From Lachnospiraceae bacterium (lineage in GTDB: Bacteria > Bacillota > Clostridia > Lachnospirales > Lachnospiraceae): 64,000 nucleotides of DNA. Shown here piece after piece: positions 35,371 to 43,908 of this stretch. The stretch spans positions 1-64,000 of the forward strand of contig JAFSGE010000020.1 of the NCBI GenBank assembly GCA_017434885.1, written 5' to 3'. The translations under genes and the position numbers were made by a program. Under the pieces are notes generated by a model. The model was not told the origin of the DNA. It made no database searches and saw nothing but the letters and a program-made list of their open reading frames with translations. How positions within the stretch are numbered: the first letter of the stretch is position 1; every line of letters starts with the position of its first letter.

Positions 35371-37581
35371 GTGAAAATACAGATTCCAAAAGCGAAAAAA
35401 GAAAAGACACCGAAAGTTCCAAAAGCTCCTAAAGCGCCGAAACTTCCGAAAGAAAAGAAGGAAGGAAAACTGCCGGTTGGGAAAAAGGCGAAAACAGACG
35501 GAAAGCAGAAACAGAATATAGCGAATGGTAAGCAGTCGGGATTTATGCTGTTCGGTATTCAGAATAAAATTGTTTTGTGCTTTTTGATTCCTATGATTTT
35601 TATGATTGTAATCGGATTGTCAGCTTATCAGAAAGCTGCAGGCGGTATGAGTCAGAAATTTCAGGAGTCAACCATTCAGACCATTGATATGGTGAATGAG
35701 TACATAGACATGAGCTGTGCGTTTGTGGAATCGGAAGGTATGAAGTTTGCTTTTGATGCCAATGTAGGAAAATACCTGAACGGTTCTGTTGAGAATGATC
35801 CGGTAGAAAAGATGAATGTGCTGAATGCCATTCAGGATGATCTGTTATCTGCACAGACCACAAACTCTTTCATTGACAATATACATATTGTAACCAAAGA
35901 AAACGTAAGCATGCTTACCACCGGAACAAGTACCAGTATCAAAGGTAATTTGTCTGAGTATCAGGAATTAATGTCGGCCGGTGCAAGAGGTGTAGTGAAG
36001 TGGGTAGATGACCATCAGATGCTGGAAGATTATCTGGCACTGAAAACAACAGACTATATTTTGGCTTACCAGACAATGACTAAATCCAACAACGGATGTA
36101 TTGTTATTGATGTTAAGGAATCTACCATTAGGGAATTTCTTGCAGATTTGGATTTCGGCGAGGGTAGTATTGTGGGTTTTGTTACTGCAAACGGCAAGGA
36201 AGTTATTGCAGAGCCTTTGGAAGAAGGACAGAGCAGCAGCGTTGCAGAAGGGGAAATTGTATTTTTTGATAAAGATTTCTTTTCACAGATTTCCGAAGAG
36301 AATCTTCAAGGGTCCGGAGAAGTAAAGTTTAGAAACGAAGATTTTTTGTTTATGTATTCCAGAAGTGAAGAGACGGGAGCTACCGTTTGTGCATTGGTTC
36401 CCATGAAAGTAATCACCGGACAGGCACAGGAAATTAAGAGCCTTACATTCGGACTGATTCTTCTTGCCAGTGTGATTGCCCTTGGAGTTGGTATTTCCAC
36501 CGTAATGGGAATACAGAATAACATGAAACGTATCTCCAAGAAATTCGGCGAAGTAGCCAAAGGCGATCTGACTGTAGAAATCACGGCAAAAGGCCGCGAC
36601 GAGTTCCAGGGACTTGCCGGTTCGGCAACACATATGATTGTAAATACCAAGAAACTGGTAAATAAAGTAACCAATGCCACAGAACAGCTGGAAGAATCCT
36701 CCAAGGGTGTTGAAGAAGCATCTGTTGTTATTAATGAATATTCAAACGAAATTACCAGAGCAATCAACGAAATCAACGAAGGTATCAGCAGACAGTCCAG
36801 ACATGCACAGCAGTGCGTGGAACTGACAGATGTGCTTTCCGATGATATTCAGCAGGTCAGCCGTGTGGTAGAAACAGTTGAGAAACTGGTTGACAGAACA
36901 GAACAGATGATTGAACAGGGTATTGAAATTGTAAAAGTACTTGGTGACAGGGCACATGAAACCACCGAAATGACTGCTCAGGTATCTGATAGTATTGTAG
37001 CGCTTAAGAAAGAATCGGAAATTATCAATACTTTCGTAGAAACCATTACATCAATTTCTTCTCAGACCAATCTGCTTTCCTTAAATGCTTCCATAGAAGC
37101 GGCAAGTGCAGGAGAAGCGGGAAGAGGCTTTGCGGTAGTTGCGGAAGAAATCCGTAAGCTGGCAGATGATTCTGCGCAGGCGGCAGGACAAATCAGAAAT
37201 AATGTTGCCAATATCGGTTCCCAGACGGCACAGAGTGTTGCCGTTGCCAATGAGGCACAGTCCATGGTTGCTCTGCAGACACAGGCAGTAGAAAAAGTGG
37301 TTACTGTGTTTGACGACATGCGTAAGCAGATGAATCAGCTGATTCAGGGCCTGAAAGATATTGTCGAAAATACTGAGAAGGCTGATGGTGAGAGAAGTGA
37401 TACCGTGGAAGCGGTAAAGGACATTTCCAATATTATTGAAGAGACAGCCGGCAGTGCGGAAATTGTAAAAGACATGGCTGAGAAACTTCTTGCCAATGTG
37501 GAAAAATTAAATAATACGGCAGATGTTCTCGGAGAAAACATGAAAGAACTTAAGACAGAAATTTCTGTCTTCAAGATATAA
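35371..37581 (+). CDS. Methyl-accepting chemotaxis protein with Lys/Pro-rich N-terminal extension
   Basis: The receptor starts at GTG 35371, five bases after AGGAGGAG. Residues 1-~57 are a basic cytoplasmic head with PK repeats ([16 protein letters not shown]). Helix 1 (~66-86) and helix 2 (~350-372) flank an extracellular Cache-like sensor, followed by HAMP and a long coiled-coil signalling domain with the conserved hairpin [18 protein letters not shown] and [13 protein letters not shown]. It is 736 residues long. The basic head is not usual for these receptors. With CheV it supports a chemotaxis array; its closeness to the pectin operon suggests sugar sensing, which is inference. Confidence 0.9.
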   Translation: MKIQIPKAKKEKTPKVPKAPKAPKLPKEKKEGKLPVGKKAKTDGKQKQNIANGKQSGFMLFGIQNKIVLCFLIPMIFMIVIGLSAYQKAAGGMSQKFQESTIQTIDMVNEYIDMSCAFVESEGMKFAFDANVGKYLNGSVENDPVEKMNVLNAIQDDLLSAQTTNSFIDNIHIVTKENVSMLTTGTSTSIKGNLSEYQELMSAGARGVVKWVDDHQMLEDYLALKTTDYILAYQTMTKSNNGCIVIDVKESTIREFLADLDFGEGSIVGFVTANGKEVIAEPLEEGQSSSVAEGEIVFFDKDFFSQISEENLQGSGEVKFRNEDFLFMYSRSEETGATVCALVPMKVITGQAQEIKSLTFGLILLASVIALGVGISTVMGIQNNMKRISKKFGEVAKGDLTVEITAKGRDEFQGLAGSATHMIVNTKKLVNKVTNATEQLEESSKGVEEASVVINEYSNEITRAINEINEGISRQSRHAQQCVELTDVLSDDIQQVSRVVETVEKLVDRTEQMIEQGIEIVKVLGDRAHETTEMTAQVSDSIVALKKESEIINTFVETITSISSQTNLLSLNASIEAASAGEAGRGFAVVAEEIRKLADDSAQAAGQIRNNVANIGSQTAQSVAVANEAQSMVALQTQAVEKVVTVFDDMRKQMNQLIQGLKDIVENTEKADGERSDTVEAVKDISNIIEETAGSAEIVKDMAEKLLANVEKLNNTADVLGENMKELKTEISVFKI

Positions 37582-37620
37582 AATACAAAAATGTAAAAAA
37601 TTTGGTTTGTTTCATAAAAA

Positions 37621-37634
37621 TGTAAGCACTTACA
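37621..37634 (+). promoter_or_regulatory. LacI-type operator O1 (TGTAAGCACTTACA)
   Basis: A 14-base palindrome with perfect arms (TGTAAG/CTTACA) and a CA centre, identical to the site at the uxaB promoter. It lies ~171 bp upstream of O2, allowing looping. It is also near the end of the chemoreceptor gene. Confidence 0.65.
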
Positions 37635-37750
37635 GCACGGTTTTACAAAATTTTTAAATGTTTTTGGCAAAAAAAAGCCTTTCTTTGTAAAATTTTTATA
37701 GAAAAAGGTGAAAAAATAGTAAAAAAGTATAGATTTTTTATGTTTTTCTC

Positions 37751-37779
37751 TTGCAAAGAGCATTTGGATGTGTTATTAT
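37751..37779 (+). promoter_or_regulatory. Promoter of the pectin oligosaccharide transporter operon
   Basis: TTGCAA (37751-37756), a 17-base spacer and TATTAT (37774-37779) predict a start near 37786, immediately before operator O2. Confidence 0.65.
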
Positions 37780-37791
37780 TTGTACAAGATG

Positions 37792-37805
37792 TGAAAGCAC
37801 TTACA
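37792..37805 (+). promoter_or_regulatory. LacI-type operator O2 at the transporter promoter
   Basis: TGAAAGCACTTACA differs from O1 at one base. It begins 12 bases after the -10 element, a position where a bound repressor would block transcription. CcpA-type control is an alternative because cre sites look alike, though they normally have a CG centre. Confidence 0.65.
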
Positions 37806-37843
37806 TCAAAAAGAAAGTAAACCAATATTTTAAGGAGGTCTTT

Positions 37844-39478
37844 ATGAAAAAGAAATTAATTTCTATGCTTTTGACAGCTGCTATGGTAGCTTCATTAGTA
37901 GGATGTGGCGGCGGCGCTGCTACAGAAGAAGCACCTGCTGCTGACACACAGACAGAAGCAGCTGCAACAGAAACAAAAGAAGAAGCTCCTGCTGAAACAG
38001 AAGCAGCAGCTGAAGAGTACAAACTCGAATCCGTTAACATGGTAATCAACGGAACATTAACTGCAACAGTTGACAACGGTCAGGCTGATTTCGAAAAGCA
38101 GTGGGAAGAAGCTGTAGGTGTTGACCTTATCATCCAGCAGTTAGACCACTCCGGTTACGTAGATGCAGTTGGTCGTCTCTTCGCAGGTGGCGATTATCCT
38201 GACGTAATCATCATGAGTGCTGATATGTATGCACAGTATGCTCCCACAGGTCTTCTTTGGGACATGACAGAAGCTTATGAAAACGCTGAATTCCAGGCAA
38301 GAATGACTCTTCCTGCAATCAACGAAAACCTTAAGAAAGACGGTAAGCTTTACGGTTTCGCTCCTACATACGGTAATGGTTGTGTTACTTATGTAAAGAA
38401 AGCTTGGTTAGACGCTGTAGGCCTTAACGCAGATGACATTAAGACATACGATGACTACTACAACATGCTTCTTGCATTCCACAACGAAGATCCCGATGGA
38501 AACGGAACAAAGGGTGACACATACGGTGTTGTAGCTGCTGGTTTCTTAGGAAACGAAGCTCCTTACATCAACTACTTACCTGAATTCTGGCAGAATGCAT
38601 ATCCTGCAATCCTTCAGGGCTCTGACGGTGTATGGTATGACGGATTCCAGACACAGGAAACAAAGGATGCTTTATTAAGATTACAGCAGGCTTACGCTGA
38701 TGGCGCAATTGACCCTGAAACACTTACAGCATCTACAAAGATCGCTCGTGAAAAATGGTTCTCCAATGACCAGACAGGTTCCTCAGGTGTATTCACATAC
38801 TGGGCAGGTTCTTGGTATCAGACATTAACAGATAACCTTATTAAGAACGAAGTTGACGAAGAATTAGTACAGTTAGCACCTATCGCAGAAGTAGAAGCAA
38901 TCGGTGGTTACCTCAACAGAGAAGCTCCCGTTTGGTGTATCATTGACGATGGTGACGGTGACAACGCTCGTGAACAGGCTATCTTCGATGCATTCATCGA
39001 AACAATGATGGACGGTGATGTAGTTCAGACACTTTGGACATATGGTGCAGAAGATGTACACTGGTCCACAAAGGCTGAAAGCTTTGTAACTAACCCTGAC
39101 GACCCTGACAAGAAGAAAGAATACAACTACGAAGAAGGTCAGTTCCACTTAAAACAGTCTCCTAACGACCCTAACTCTGTATGGAAAAAGAACCATCTTG
39201 ATCCTGCATTGGTAGTTTGTGAACTTACAAACGGTTTCGTTGATACAGCAGAATTAGCAGTAGCTGGTAACAAGTTCTTTACAGAGAACTGTATCGATGC
39301 TCCTATCTCTCCTGCATCTGAAACATACACAAACGAATCCGGTACTATTTATGATGCTAAGCTTGCAGTTGTAACAGAAGTAGTTGTTAACGGCGGTGAC
39401 GTTGACGCAGCTATGGATAACTATGTAGCAACAGTTGGTTCTATCATTGACCAGTGCTTAAGCGAATTAAATCAGTAA
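37844..39478 (+). CDS. Oligosaccharide-binding lipoprotein of an ABC importer (LplA type)
   Basis: The 544-residue protein has a lipoprotein signal (LISMLLTAAMVASLVGC, Cys21), a flexible Ala/Glu/Thr linker (~22-57), and a large family 1 binding domain (VGRLFAGGDYPDVIIMSADMY; LKKDGKLYGFAPTYGNG). A strong TAAGGAGGTC lies before ATG 37844. Codon use differs from neighbours, with many GCT, AAC, TAC, GAC and AAG codons, as expected for a very highly expressed gene. The adjacent permeases and pectin enzymes suggest oligogalacturonides or rhamnogalacturonan fragments as ligands. LacI operators precede it. Confidence 0.92.
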   Translation: MKKKLISMLLTAAMVASLVGCGGGAATEEAPAADTQTEAAATETKEEAPAETEAAAEEYKLESVNMVINGTLTATVDNGQADFEKQWEEAVGVDLIIQQLDHSGYVDAVGRLFAGGDYPDVIIMSADMYAQYAPTGLLWDMTEAYENAEFQARMTLPAINENLKKDGKLYGFAPTYGNGCVTYVKKAWLDAVGLNADDIKTYDDYYNMLLAFHNEDPDGNGTKGDTYGVVAAGFLGNEAPYINYLPEFWQNAYPAILQGSDGVWYDGFQTQETKDALLRLQQAYADGAIDPETLTASTKIAREKWFSNDQTGSSGVFTYWAGSWYQTLTDNLIKNEVDEELVQLAPIAEVEAIGGYLNREAPVWCIIDDGDGDNAREQAIFDAFIETMMDGDVVQTLWTYGAEDVHWSTKAESFVTNPDDPDKKKEYNYEEGQFHLKQSPNDPNSVWKKNHLDPALVVCELTNGFVDTAELAVAGNKFFTENCIDAPISPASETYTNESGTIYDAKLAVVTEVVVNGGDVDAAMDNYVATVGSIIDQCLSELNQ

Positions 39479-39510
39479 TTTGCAAAATGAATAATTAATT
39501 TCTTATGTGG

Positions 39511-39539
39511 TGGCTGCCCTTGCAGTAGCAGGGCAGCCA
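39511..39539 (+). terminator. Stem-loop between binding protein and permease genes
   Basis: TGGCTGCCCT (39511-39520) pairs perfectly with AGGGCAGCCA (39530-39539) around a nine-base loop, with no T tract. Such elements usually stabilise or partly attenuate the message so that binding protein is made in excess over permease. Confidence 0.6.
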
Positions 39540-39655
39540 TTCATAGAGATTAACATGAAATATTGATGGGAATGCTTTCTGAGACCGCCATATACTCCGG
39601 CGGCCAAAAAAGAATGGAGTAGCTGATAAAGGGATTAAGAAAGGAAGAAAACGGT

Positions 39656-40618
39656 ATGAGTAAAAAAGTAGTAATGACATCGACAGGTGTACCGGTACGT
39701 GAAAAACCTTTAGGACTTCGCATCTGGAACAACCGGGGATATTATTTAATGTTTTTACCGGTTTTTATATTTGTATTATTGATTAACTATTGGCCTATGC
39801 TTGGCGTACGCTATGCATTCTATGACTACAAGCCGGTAGGTGAGCCTGTATTCGTAGGATTAAAGCATTTTCAAAAGTTATTTGAAACGGATGCATTCTG
39901 GAATTCATTTACAAACACATTGGAACTGAGTATTATGAGATTGATTCTTACCAATGTGGCATCCATTGTAGTATCCGTATTCTTAAATGAAATGGGAAAT
40001 TTAGTTGCAAAGAAGACTTTGCAGACATTAATATATCTGCCTCACTTTATGTCATGGGCAGTAGTAGCATCTATCTTCAGTTTGTTGTTATCACCTTCCG
40101 CAACAGGTATGGTGAACGGTTGGTTAAAAGACCTTGGTGTAATTCCTGCAGATCAGATGGGTATTTATTTCCTTGCTGATTCCAAGGTTTGGAGACCTAT
40201 TTTCTACCTGATTAATATTTGGAAGGAAACAGGTTGGGGAACCATTATCTTCCTGGCAACCTTATCAGGTATTAACCCTGAACTTTACGAAGCAGCAGAT
40301 ATTGACGGTGCTACCAGACTTCAGAAGATTCGTTTTGTAACCATGCCTGCACTTGCTAATACCATTATTACCGTATTAGTACTGAATCTGGCTAAGGTTC
40401 TTAACATGTTTGAACCTGTATTCGTATTGTACAACAATGCAGTATATGATGTGGCTGACGTTATTTCCACATATATCTATCGCCAGACATTTGCAATCGC
40501 ACTTCCGAACTACGGTTATTCCACAGCAGTTGGTTTGTTCCGTTCCTTAGTAGGTGGTGCACTGGTAATCCTTTGTAACTGGCTGAGTAAAAAAGTCCGT
40601 GGACGCGGAATCGTATAG
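39656..40618 (+). CDS. ABC permease for pectin oligosaccharides (LplB type)
   Basis: The 320-residue protein has six predicted helices and the EAA loop YEAADIDGATRLQKIRFVTMP that contacts the ATPase. The N-terminal NRGYYLMFLPVFIFVLLINYWPMLG is typical of LplB/YtcP-type permeases that import uronic-acid-containing oligosaccharides. RBS AGGAAG precedes ATG 39656. Gene order binding protein, LplB, LplC is standard. No ATPase gene is adjacent. Confidence 0.92.
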   Translation: MSKKVVMTSTGVPVREKPLGLRIWNNRGYYLMFLPVFIFVLLINYWPMLGVRYAFYDYKPVGEPVFVGLKHFQKLFETDAFWNSFTNTLELSIMRLILTNVASIVVSVFLNEMGNLVAKKTLQTLIYLPHFMSWAVVASIFSLLLSPSATGMVNGWLKDLGVIPADQMGIYFLADSKVWRPIFYLINIWKETGWGTIIFLATLSGINPELYEAADIDGATRLQKIRFVTMPALANTIITVLVLNLAKVLNMFEPVFVLYNNAVYDVADVISTYIYRQTFAIALPNYGYSTAVGLFRSLVGGALVILCNWLSKKVRGRGIV

Positions 40619-40629
40619 GAGGGAATGAC

Positions 40630-41496
40630 ATGGCAAAGGAAAAAGTGGTTTATAAGCCCAAAAAGAAAAAAATTCAGTTATTTGACGTTGTCAATTATAT
40701 CGTGTTTATCATTCTCGGATTACTGATTATGGTTCCTATTTGGAAGGTACTTGTTGACTCCTTGAATCAGGTAGGTGTTTATCAGTTCCGTTTATGGCCT
40801 GAACAGTTTACTGTTGACGGTTACAGAGTAATTATTGAGACAGAAGCATTATACAGACCGTTTGTTAACTCTGTTGTAACAACTATCTTAGGTGCGTTGC
40901 TCGGTTTGGTATTATCCACACTTGGTGGTTATGTACTTGCACAGAAGACATTGCCCGGACGTGATTTAATGGCATACTTCCTGTTATTCACCATGATTTT
41001 CTCCGGTGGTATGATTCCTGAGTACTTGGTTATGAAAAACCTTGGATTGGTTAACAGTATGTGGATTTTAGTTGTTAAGCATGGTATTAATGTTTACAAC
41101 TTAGTTCTCATGAAGAACTTCTTTGAAAACATTCCTGAAAGCCTTTATGAGGCTGCAAGAATTGACGGATGTACCCCTGCAGGTATTTTCATCAAAATCG
41201 TGCTTCCTCTTTCAAAAGCAGCACTTGCTTCCATCGGACTTATGTTTGCGGTAGCAGTATGGAATGACTATACCAACGTTAAGATTTATATTACTGACCC
41301 TACACAGGTTAACTTCCAGTATAAACTGAGAAACATGATTATGGACGGTGATACACCGACAACAGCTTACTCTGTATCTCAGACAACCCTGTTCAACGCA
41401 GGTATCGTAGCAGCGGTACTTCCTTTCATGGCATTGTATCCGTTCTTACAGAAGTATTTCGTACAGGGTGTAAATATCGGTGCTGTTAAGGAGTAA
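40630..41496 (+). CDS. ABC permease for pectin oligosaccharides (LplC/YtcP type)
   Basis: The 288-residue partner permease has six predicted helices and the EAA loop YEAARIDGCTPAGIFIKIVLP. The N-terminal DVVNYIVFIILGLLIMVPIWKVLVDSLN matches the YtcP/LplC branch. It starts 11 bases after the previous permease with GGAGGG as ribosome site. Its end is only four bases before the esterase gene, so import and cytoplasmic processing are made from one message. Confidence 0.92.
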   Translation: MAKEKVVYKPKKKKIQLFDVVNYIVFIILGLLIMVPIWKVLVDSLNQVGVYQFRLWPEQFTVDGYRVIIETEALYRPFVNSVVTTILGALLGLVLSTLGGYVLAQKTLPGRDLMAYFLLFTMIFSGGMIPEYLVMKNLGLVNSMWILVVKHGINVYNLVLMKNFFENIPESLYEAARIDGCTPAGIFIKIVLPLSKAALASIGLMFAVAVWNDYTNVKIYITDPTQVNFQYKLRNMIMDGDTPTTAYSVSQTTLFNAGIVAAVLPFMALYPFLQKYFVQGVNIGAVKE

Positions 41497-41500
41497 ACCC

Positions 41501-42190
41501 ATGGCAACAATTTATTGGGCCGGTGATTCCACCGTACAGTACAATGACATAACAACATATCCGCAGACCGGAATAGGTCAGGTTCTTCATCTATATTTGA
41601 AGCCGGATGTGAAAATATCAAATCATGCCAAGAACGGCAGAAGTACCAAAAGCTTTATTGATGAGTCAAGGGTACCGGCTATCTATGATGCGATTACGGA
41701 AGGTGATTTTCTTTTCATTCAATTTGGACATAATGATGAAAAGATACAGGATTCTACCAGGTATACAGAACCTTATTCAGATTTTATGATTAATTTGGAG
41801 AAGTTTGTAAATGTGGCGCGAAATAAGAAGGCATTACCTGTTTTGATTACCCCTCTTGAGAGAAGAAATTTCGACGGGCAGGGTAAACTGACACCGGGAT
41901 TTCACGGAGACTATGTAAAAGCAATGAAGCAGACTGCCGTGAACTTAGATGTTCCGTTAATCGATTTATATACTATGAGTCGAGAGGAACTGACAAAAGC
42001 AGGAGATGCGGAAAGCAAAAGCTGGTATATGAATTTCCCGGCAGGTAAATATTCCTCCAAACCGGAAGGCTCCGAAGATAATACACATTTGCAGTATGCA
42101 GGTGCAGTAAGATATGCAGGATGTGTGGCAAAAGGGCTTAAGGAATTAGGTGGAGTATATAAGGATTTGTTGTTAGATGAATTAGTATAA
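41501..42190 (+). CDS. SGNH esterase, rhamnogalacturonan acetylesterase-like (CE12)
   Basis: The 229-residue protein is a GDSL/SGNH hydrolase: block I AGDSTVQ (Ser10), block III FGHNDE, and the C-terminal DNTHLQYAGA with catalytic His. This pattern fits CE12 enzymes such as YesT/RhgT that remove acetyl groups from rhamnogalacturonan. No signal peptide is present, so it works in the cytoplasm on imported fragments. AAGGAG lies ahead of ATG 41501; a frame-open start at 41480 inside the permease gene is less likely. Confidence 0.88.
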   Translation: MATIYWAGDSTVQYNDITTYPQTGIGQVLHLYLKPDVKISNHAKNGRSTKSFIDESRVPAIYDAITEGDFLFIQFGHNDEKIQDSTRYTEPYSDFMINLEKFVNVARNKKALPVLITPLERRNFDGQGKLTPGFHGDYVKAMKQTAVNLDVPLIDLYTMSREELTKAGDAESKSWYMNFPAGKYSSKPEGSEDNTHLQYAGAVRYAGCVAKGLKELGGVYKDLLLDELV

Positions 42191-42202
42191 TAAGAACATT
42201 AA

Positions 42203-42232
42203 AAATGGCTTGGGAGTTTTCCTGAGCCATTT
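42203..42232 (+). terminator. Intercistronic stem-loop
   Basis: AAATGGCT (42203-42210) pairs with AGCCATTT (42225-42232), extended by four inner pairs (two of them G-T). It is followed by GTGTAATT without a clear T run, so it may attenuate or stabilise and not fully terminate before the GH43 gene. Confidence 0.5.
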
Positions 42233-42268
42233 GTGTAATTAAATATTATTTGTAAAGGAGTGTACAAA

Positions 42269-43846
42269 ATGGAACGTTTGTGGAAATCTGATTTAGGTGA
42301 CGGTAATTTTAAGAATCCGATTTTGTTTGCGGATTATTCCGATCCGGATGTGATTCGTGTGGGAGATACATTTTATATGACGGCATCCAGCTTTAACTAT
42401 ATTCCGGGGTTGCCGATATTGACATCTAAGGATTTGGTGAACTGGAAACTTGTGAATTATGCACTTGAAAAGATTGATTATGATAAATATGATATTCCGC
42501 AGCATTCCAAGGGAGTATGGGCACCTGCAATCCGTTATCATGAAGGCAGATTCTATATATACTATGGTATGCCGGACGAAGGTTTCTTTATGGTAAGTAC
42601 TACAGATCCGCTTGGCAAGTGGGATGAACCGGTACTGATTTTGGAGGGAAAAGGACTGATAGATTCCTGTCCGTTTTGGGATGAAGACGGTAAGGCTTAT
42701 CTGATTCACGGATATGCCAAGAGCCGTATCGGTTTTAAGAGTTATCTTGGTATTTTTGAAATGAATCCGGAGGGAACCAAGGCCATTACAGAAGACCATA
42801 TTCTTTACAACGGTGTGGAAACACAGCCAACCATTGAAGGGCCTAAGGTGTATAAGCGCAACGGATATTATTACATATGGGCACCGGCAGGTGGTGTAAA
42901 GACCGGATGGCAGACGGTTCTTCGCTCCAAAAACATTTACGGACCTTACGAAGAAAAGATTGTAATGATACAGGGAAATAGTGAGACAAACGGACCTCAC
43001 CAGGGTGGCCTTGTTGATACGGTTAATGGTGATGAATGGTTTATACATTTTCAGGATAAAGGACTTTACGGAAGAATTTGTCACCTGCAGCCTGTTACAT
43101 GGGAAAATGACTGGCCAGTTGTAGGTGTTAATGCTAAGGACGGCTGTGGTGAACCATGTATTATCCACAAAAAACCGAATACAGGAATTACGGAAGAACC
43201 ATGCTATTTGGAAGCATCTGATGACTTTGAAAGTGACAAATTGAACTTGTTGTGGCAATGGCTCGGAAACAGCAAAGAAGAATTTTCTTCTCTTACGGAA
43301 AAGCCCGGTTCACTGCGTTTGTACGCATTGAATCCTTCAGGAAGAGAAGATGCTATTTTATGGGAATGTGCCAATGTTTTGACCCAGAAACTGGTTTGCC
43401 CCTATTTTGATGCAACTACCTGTGTAGATGTGGCTGCTTTATCCGATAATGGTCAGGCCGGAATGACGATGATGGGTGGACATTATGCTTATCTGGCAGT
43501 CAGAATGATTGATGGAAAAAAGAAACTTGTATTTGCCAAGGCGTATGATGAAGGAAATGAAGTGAAAGAAGATGTGAAAGAATTAGCAGTTCTTTCCGAT
43601 ACACAAAACCAGGTTTGGTTTAGTGCACGCATGGAACAGGGCGAGAGTGGTCCTGTGTTTAAGATGTTTTATGAACTTACCGAAGGAGTGCGGGTAGAAG
43701 TAGAGACAGATTTTATGCCATCAGACCATACATGGGTAGGAGCAAAAATCGGACTTTTTGCAAATGCGTTGGGAATGGAAAGCGTGAATGGAAGCGTAAA
43801 ATGCGGATATGCAGATTTCACCTATATTCATGTAAAAGCGTTATAA
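42269..43846 (+). CDS. Glycoside hydrolase family 43 (arabinofuranosidase/xylosidase-like), cytoplasmic
   Basis: The 525-residue protein has a five-bladed propeller GH43 domain (1-~310): catalytic aspartate in YSDPDVIRVGDTFYMT, the pKa-modulating Asp in LIDSCPFWDEDG, and the acid Glu in QPTIEGPKVYKRNGYYY. Residues ~325-525 form the C-terminal beta-sandwich typical of the beta-xylosidase/arabinosidase branch. No signal peptide is seen. RBS AAAGGAG precedes ATG 42269. It likely trims arabinose or related side chains from imported pectin fragments; the exact bond cannot be told from sequence. Confidence 0.9.
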   Translation: MERLWKSDLGDGNFKNPILFADYSDPDVIRVGDTFYMTASSFNYIPGLPILTSKDLVNWKLVNYALEKIDYDKYDIPQHSKGVWAPAIRYHEGRFYIYYGMPDEGFFMVSTTDPLGKWDEPVLILEGKGLIDSCPFWDEDGKAYLIHGYAKSRIGFKSYLGIFEMNPEGTKAITEDHILYNGVETQPTIEGPKVYKRNGYYYIWAPAGGVKTGWQTVLRSKNIYGPYEEKIVMIQGNSETNGPHQGGLVDTVNGDEWFIHFQDKGLYGRICHLQPVTWENDWPVVGVNAKDGCGEPCIIHKKPNTGITEEPCYLEASDDFESDKLNLLWQWLGNSKEEFSSLTEKPGSLRLYALNPSGREDAILWECANVLTQKLVCPYFDATTCVDVAALSDNGQAGMTMMGGHYAYLAVRMIDGKKKLVFAKAYDEGNEVKEDVKELAVLSDTQNQVWFSARMEQGESGPVFKMFYELTEGVRVEVETDFMPSDHTWVGAKIGLFANALGMESVNGSVKCGYADFTYIHVKAL

Positions 43847-43908
43847 AAAGAGCATGTTTATCGTGAAGATGTTGTTTGGGAAGAATGAAATTGCAGGAGG
43901 CGGATGGG

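Noticed and set aside
37621-37805. Reading the TGTAAGCACTTACA sites as CcpA cre sites
   Set aside because: Not excluded, but the centre is CA and not the usual CG, and the sites cluster at promoters next to a local LacI gene; kept as LacI operators with CcpA as the alternative.
42293-43258. 321-codon minus-strand open frame opposite the GH43 gene
   Set aside because: The plus-strand GH43 has all catalytic motifs; the antisense frame has no recognisable domain and odd composition.
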